A program made the position numbers and the translations under genes. Below, one piece after another: positions 5,773-8,473 of a stretch of 8,473 nucleotides of DNA. Source of the stretch: Burkholderiaceae bacterium (GTDB lineage Bacteria; Pseudomonadota; Gammaproteobacteria; Burkholderiales; Burkholderiaceae_C); contig JAISNB010000029.1 of assembly GCA_031276435.1 (NCBI GenBank), forward strand, positions 1-8,473. Reading direction: 5' to 3'. The notes below the pieces were generated by a model. The model made no database searches. It was given only the letters and a program-made list of their open reading frames with translations, and was not told where the DNA came from. Within the stretch, counting starts at the first letter, position 1. Every line of letters starts with the position of its first letter.

Positions 5773-6003
5773 TCGCCCGCCAGCACGGGACGCAGTGCCC
5801 ATGCCCGCGGGCGCGCTTGGCGGCCATTGCAAGGCGCGCTGGCGCGCGGCGGGCAAGAAGCCGCCAACTTAAGGGCTGGCGACGGGCCAGAAGCGGGCGC
5901 GAAAAAGCGCGGATTGGCGCGCAAAGATGCAAAAAAGCAACAGTCAATATCCTTGCGGTTGACTCGGATTCAAGCAAATCGCCTGCCCGGGGCGCTTGTG
6001 CCG
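5773..6003. other. Non-coding stretch between metX promoter and RRM-gene promoter
   Basis: I see no credible gene here: open frames in it have no ribosome site and no recognisable product. The left half is very GC-rich and holds an 8-bp inverted repeat, TTGGCGGC (5817-5824) and GCCGCCAA (5860-5867), with GCGC palindromes between. The right half is more AT-rich (about 5920-5980) and contains TTGACT at 5959-5964, which looks like a -35 box but has no -10 box at a proper distance. Upstream elements for either divergent promoter could lie here. Confidence 0.4.
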
Positions 6004-6009
6004 CATAAT
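6004..6009 (+). promoter_or_regulatory. Possible -10 box for the RRM-protein gene
   Basis: CATAAT matches the -10 consensus at 5 of 6 positions; no good -35 is found 16-18 nt upstream. The implied start near 6016 would give a leader of about 135 nt. It would begin with a small hairpin, GTGTGCG (6017-6023) with CGTACAC (6028-6034, one G-U) around TAAA. Such 5'-terminal hairpins can stabilise mRNAs. Confidence 0.35.
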
Positions 6010-6098
6010 CCTTCTGGTGTGCGTAAACGTACACATGTGACCGTGCGGTGATTCCAGTCAGGTTTTTCGACTTCCGGCGACATGCCCAGGTGTTTGAA

Positions 6099-6144
6099 GG
6101 CTCCTTGCGGACTCTATCGCTTGTTTTTTTGTTTTTGAGGAGCC
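6099..6144 (+). promoter_or_regulatory. Leader stem sequestering the Shine-Dalgarno of the RRM gene
   Basis: GGCTCCT (6099-6105) is perfectly complementary to AGGAGCC (6138-6144), with one further U-G pair (6106-6137). The second arm contains the GAGGAG ribosome site (6137-6142) of the gene starting at 6152. The 30-nt loop between the arms ends in a U-rich run (6121-6136: seven U, a G, five U). A U-rich single strand is a plausible target for an RRM protein, so the element could serve autoregulation or act as a temperature-sensitive switch. No known regulatory RNA family is recognised. Confidence 0.5.
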
Positions 6145-6151
6145 CCGTTTA

Positions 6152-6634
6152 ATGGGCAACAAACTTTACGTCGGCAACCTGCCGTATTCGGTGCGAGATA
6201 GCGATCTGGAACAGGCCTTCGGGGCCTATGGCACCGTAACCAGCGCCAAAGTCATGATGGAGCGCGACACTGGCCGCTCCAAGGGCTTTGGTTTCGTCGA
6301 GATGGGCAGCGACGCCGAAGCGCAGGCTGCCATCAACGGCATGAACGGACAAGCCTTGGGCGGCCGCAGCGTGGTCGTCAACGAAGCGCGTCCCATGGAG
6401 CCGCGCCCGCCCCGCTCGGGCGGCGGCGGTTATGGCGGCGGTGGCGGTGGCTACGGTGGTGGCGGCGGCTATGGCGGCGGTCGCCGTGACGGCGGCGGCG
6501 GCCAGGATGGTGGCTTTCGCAACCCCTATGGCCCCGGCCCGCGCGGCGGTGGCGGTGGTGGTCGCCGCGATGGCGGCGGACGCAGTGATCGCGGCGGCTA
6601 CGGCGGCGGCGGTCACGATGGCGGTGACTATTGA
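6152..6634 (+). CDS. RRM RNA-binding protein with glycine-rich C-terminal tail
   Basis: A 160-residue protein with a single RNA recognition motif at about 3-80: RNP2 LYVGNL at 5-10 and RNP1 KGFGFVEM at 44-51, including the aromatic RNA-stacking residues Tyr6, Phe46 and Phe48. Residues 89-160 are a low-complexity tail of GGGGY, RRDGGG and RGG units, of the kind that adds nonspecific RNA binding or promotes condensation. The architecture equals the cold- or stress-inducible Rbp proteins of cyanobacteria and their proteobacterial relatives; the RNA targets are unknown. ATG 6152 has GAGGAG 9 nt upstream, but that site can be masked by the leader stem at 6099-6144. The gene is monocistronic: its own promoter region lies upstream and a strong terminator follows 53 nt after the stop. 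The tail is encoded by runs of GGC/GGT, so slippage could vary its length between strains. Confidence 0.93.
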   Translation: MGNKLYVGNLPYSVRDSDLEQAFGAYGTVTSAKVMMERDTGRSKGFGFVEMGSDAEAQAAINGMNGQALGGRSVVVNEARPMEPRPPRSGGGGYGGGGGGYGGGGGYGGGRRDGGGGQDGGFRNPYGPGPRGGGGGGRRDGGGRSDRGGYGGGGHDGGDY

Positions 6635-6687
6635 TTGAATGCGCGCGCCAAGGCGGTGGCTGTTGAAAACGGCGGCTGCCCCAAGTC

Positions 6688-6714
6688 AAAAAAAGCTCCC
6701 CAGGGAGCTTTTTT
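6688..6714. terminator. Strong, symmetric intrinsic terminator after the RRM gene
   Basis: AGCTCCC (6694-6700) pairs with GGGAGCT (6703-6709). The stem is flanked by seven A on the left (6688-6694) and six T on the right (6709-6714), so it can stop transcription in both directions. The main use is for the RRM gene (stop at 6634); it would also stop read-through from the minus-strand gene at 7002-8444. Confidence 0.9.
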
Positions 6715-6838
6715 GATGGCGCGCGGCAAAGCTGGCTGCGCAAGCGCGCTCAGGGGCATGATGGTGCCGCGTACCCTTTCCCCTCGGCATTGCAAGCCAA
6801 GCGCGGCAAGAACGCATAAAGGCCGCGCGTGCCATGTT

Positions 6839-6881
6839 CCCGTCCTTGCGAAGAGTGCAACGCGACGCTGCAATCCATGTG
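6839..6881. repeat. Degenerate copy of a dispersed intergenic repeat (GTCATTGCGAGG...GGCAATCCA type)
   Basis: CCCGTCCTTGCGAAGAGTG at 6839-6857, followed by CGACGC and GCAATCCATG ending at 6879, resembles the short palindromic repeat found many times between genes in numerous proteobacteria. It has several mismatches to the form I remember, and the outer ends are not clear. No coding content is seen. The family is recalled from experience and was not searched. Confidence 0.5.
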
Positions 6882-6920
6882 GTTTTCATTTGTGCGATGC
6901 CCTTTCTGCTTGCGCCGCGT

Positions 6921-6968
6921 GGGGGAACCCCCCCTCACCCCAACCCTCTCCCCCACAGGGGCGAGGGG
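6921..6968. repeat. REP-like palindromic C/G-rich element
   Basis: A run GGGGG-AA-CCCCC (6921-6932) is followed by CCCTCACCCC-type sequence and a hairpin. CCCTCTCCCC (6944-6953) pairs with GGGGCGAGGG (6958-6967) at 9 of 10 positions around CACA. The CCCTCACCCCAACCCTCTCCC-like core is a widespread extragenic palindrome in proteobacteria. It starts about 34 nt downstream of the stop of the minus-strand gene at 7002, so it may protect or define that mRNA's 3' end; no U-tract follows. Confidence 0.65.
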
Positions 6969-7001
6969 CTGATATGGCGCATTCGCACCGGGCGACCGGC
7001 G

Positions 7002-8444
7002 TCAGAGACCCAGCATTGGCGCGTCGTTGACGCGCGCGCGCACCGGCAGATCGGTGGCGGGCAAGGCGCCCGAAGCGGCACCGGAAGCAGCAGGCAGCGC
7101 GCCAGAGGCGACAGGCGCGGGCGCAAAGGTGGGTGTTCTCCTGCAATCGGGGGGCCGGGTGCCCATGTCGGCGGCGCGGTCGAAGGCTTCAAGCTGCGCT
7201 GGCGTGCAAGGTTTGGCCGATGGCGAGGGTTGCCCCCAGGCGTTGGCGTCGGCGCGCGCGGTGTTTTCCGGGGTGGCGTAGACGCCGCCATGTTCGATGA
7301 AATCGGCCCTGGCTTCTTCGCGCATTTGCCGCACGATTTCTTCCCGCTGGGCCTCGGGCATTTCAGACAGGGGCACGCGGCCCTGGCGGCGGACACATGG
7401 GCCGCCTGCACAGTCCTGGTCTACACGCTGCGCGCGGATGTCGTGGTCCCGGCTGGGGTCGTCGGGCAGTCTGGAGCGGCTGGGCACATGGCGCGTCACC
7501 CCGCCACCCAAATGCTCGGTTGTCCACGTGATGGGCGCGGATTCTTTGCCATCAGGTTGCGGTGCCGTATAGCCCAAAGTGCCTTCAGGCAGCGGCCCCG
7601 GCGGCAGGCCCGCGCGCCAACTGGCGCGGTAGGGTGGCGTGCCAGCCGTGGCGGCAACGTGGACGGGTTCTCCGGCTTTGAGGTCAAGGCGCAGGGGCGC
7701 GACGGGCGCGCTGGTGTAGCCCACGCGCAGGCAGGTGTTTTTTCCGATGGGCGCGCCCGGGTCGCTTCGGGCGTTGATCCAACTGGTCATCACGCTTTCG
7801 GGCAAGTCATAATCGTCGACGCAGCCGGGAGTGCCTTTTGCGGCCACTTCCAGACGCACGTAGGCGCCGGGCGGCTGGTCCATGGCCCAGCCCTGTTCGT
7901 CGTAGCGACAGGCCAGAATGCGGCCCCGCCCGTCCTGGCCGGGGAATACCCTGAATTCCAGATAACCCACGTTCTTGTCTGACAGCAGCGTCATCATTTC
8001 GTTGGAGCCAAGGCCTTCGTCCTCCAGCCGGATGCCGCAGCTTCCGGCGGAAAATCTGGGCTGGCCGTCGGCCTGCGTTTGCCCGCACAGCATTCTGGCC
8101 TTTTCAGCCTGTTTTTCCAGCCGCTCCTCGTTTTGTCTGAACACCATGCCTTCCTTGTCGATGCACGTATTGCCGCCACCAAACAAAGTCCAGTCAGAGC
8201 CGCCCGGGCATTTGCTGTAATAGGCCAGCGACAACGCAAAAACCGTCCCGAGCAGCAGCGCAAAACAAATCAGCGGAGCGGCGACGATGACCTTGATGAC
8301 CTTGTTTTTATCGTTGCGGATGCCGCGCAGCAGCGCCCAGGCGCCAAACAGGCAGGCGGCAAACAAGATGAATCCGGGCCAGAACGCCGCGCCCGAGATG
8401 ATGACCGACAGGCCGGTGCCAATGGATTCGATGGATGAGGACAT
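7002..8444 (-). CDS. Unrecognised two-helix membrane protein with large Cys-containing C-terminal region
   Basis: I do not recognise this 480-residue protein. Two hydrophobic segments are clear, at about 13-40 and 49-75, separated by the basic loop RGIRNDKNK. By the positive-inside rule this loop is cytoplasmic, so the remaining 400 residues should lie in the periplasm. They contain 11 Cys (79, 94, 120, 136, 179, 208, 238, 345, 350, 413, 434), compatible with disulfides. Residues 103-119 are a short charged helix. Residues 255-310, with AGTPPYRASW and GLPPGPLPEGTLGY, recall the putative immunoglobulin-like (He_PIG) pattern. Residues 360-385 form another charged helix. The end (438-465) is an Ala/Pro/Ser/Gly-rich low-complexity run. 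The ATG at 8444 has AAGGAG 10 nt upstream. No linked gene is visible inside the window. Likely envelope-associated; function unknown. Confidence 0.8.
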   Translation of the reverse strand: MSSSIESIGTGLSVIISGAAFWPGFILFAACLFGAWALLRGIRNDKNKVIKVIVAAPLICFALLLGTVFALSLAYYSKCPGGSDWTLFGGGNTCIDKEGMVFRQNEERLEKQAEKARMLCGQTQADGQPRFSAGSCGIRLEDEGLGSNEMMTLLSDKNVGYLEFRVFPGQDGRGRILACRYDEQGWAMDQPPGAYVRLEVAAKGTPGCVDDYDLPESVMTSWINARSDPGAPIGKNTCLRVGYTSAPVAPLRLDLKAGEPVHVAATAGTPPYRASWRAGLPPGPLPEGTLGYTAPQPDGKESAPITWTTEHLGGGVTRHVPSRSRLPDDPSRDHDIRAQRVDQDCAGGPCVRRQGRVPLSEMPEAQREEIVRQMREEARADFIEHGGVYATPENTARADANAWGQPSPSAKPCTPAQLEAFDRAADMGTRPPDCRRTPTFAPAPVASGALPAASGAASGALPATDLPVRARVNDAPMLGL

Positions 8445-8473
8445 GGTGTGGTTGCTCCTTGAAATTCGTGTGT

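Noticed and set aside
5959..5964. TTGACT as a -35 box for the RRM gene
   Set aside because: A near-perfect hexamer, but no -10-like sequence 16-18 nt downstream; CATAAT at 6004-6009 is 39 nt away.
6420..6630. GGC/GGT-rich tract as a DNA repeat array or CRISPR
   Set aside because: It is the coding sequence of the Gly-rich tail of the RRM protein, with irregular units and no conserved repeat-spacer pattern.
6834..7982. Long plus-strand open frame through the dispersed repeats and opposite the membrane protein
   Set aside because: It begins inside repeats and runs antisense to a gene with a good Shine-Dalgarno and clear membrane segments; no domain recognised.

Overview
The window looks like chromosome of a high-GC betaproteobacterium, most likely Burkholderiales and probably Comamonadaceae. 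The reasons are the strong G/C third-position bias, the purE-purK-Sua5 order, the linked metX-metW pair, a glycine-rich RRM protein of the kind common in that group, and dispersed intergenic repeats. Most of it is housekeeping biosynthesis. The least ordinary parts are the untranslated leaders and two poorly characterised envelope proteins.

Layout. 1-71 (-): first codons of a thioredoxin-like protein, cut by the window edge. 128-2867 (+): purE, purK and a Sua5/TsaC-type threonylcarbamoyl-AMP synthase, closely packed. 2963-3868 (+): a lipoprotein with a GDSL/SGNH fold in which the catalytic Ser, Asn and His all appear to be replaced. 3906-5632 (-): metX and metW, overlapping by 4 nt. 5633-6151: a divergent regulatory region of about 520 nt. 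6152-6634 (+): an RRM RNA-binding protein with a Gly-rich tail, closed by a strong terminator at 6688-6714. 6715-7001: no gene, but two dispersed-repeat-like elements. 7002-8444 (-): an unrecognised two-helix membrane protein with a large, Cys-containing C-terminal part.

The main discovery is upstream of metX. Read on the minus strand, 5735-5680 matches the SAM-II riboswitch at nearly all the conserved positions I remember. A TATACT -10 box lies just before it. Directly after it come two mutually exclusive hairpins: a 13-bp antiterminator and a 9-bp intrinsic terminator whose U-tract ends 3 nt before the metX ATG. The aptamer's 3' GAGGG also works as a Shine-Dalgarno for a 21-codon leader frame that runs through the terminator and overlaps the metX start. 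metX itself has no visible Shine-Dalgarno. Together this reads as a complete SAM-sensing off-switch for methionine synthesis, possibly with a translated leader peptide as a second layer.

A second leader, before the RRM gene, can pair its Shine-Dalgarno with an upstream anti-Shine-Dalgarno and presents a U-rich loop, which suggests translational autocontrol or temperature control.

How the genes work together: PurE and PurK carry out the carboxylation steps from AIR to CAIR in purine synthesis. The Sua5-type enzyme makes the activated threonylcarbamoyl group for tRNA t6A. MetX acylates homoserine with MetW as partner. The RRM protein probably acts in RNA metabolism or stress response.
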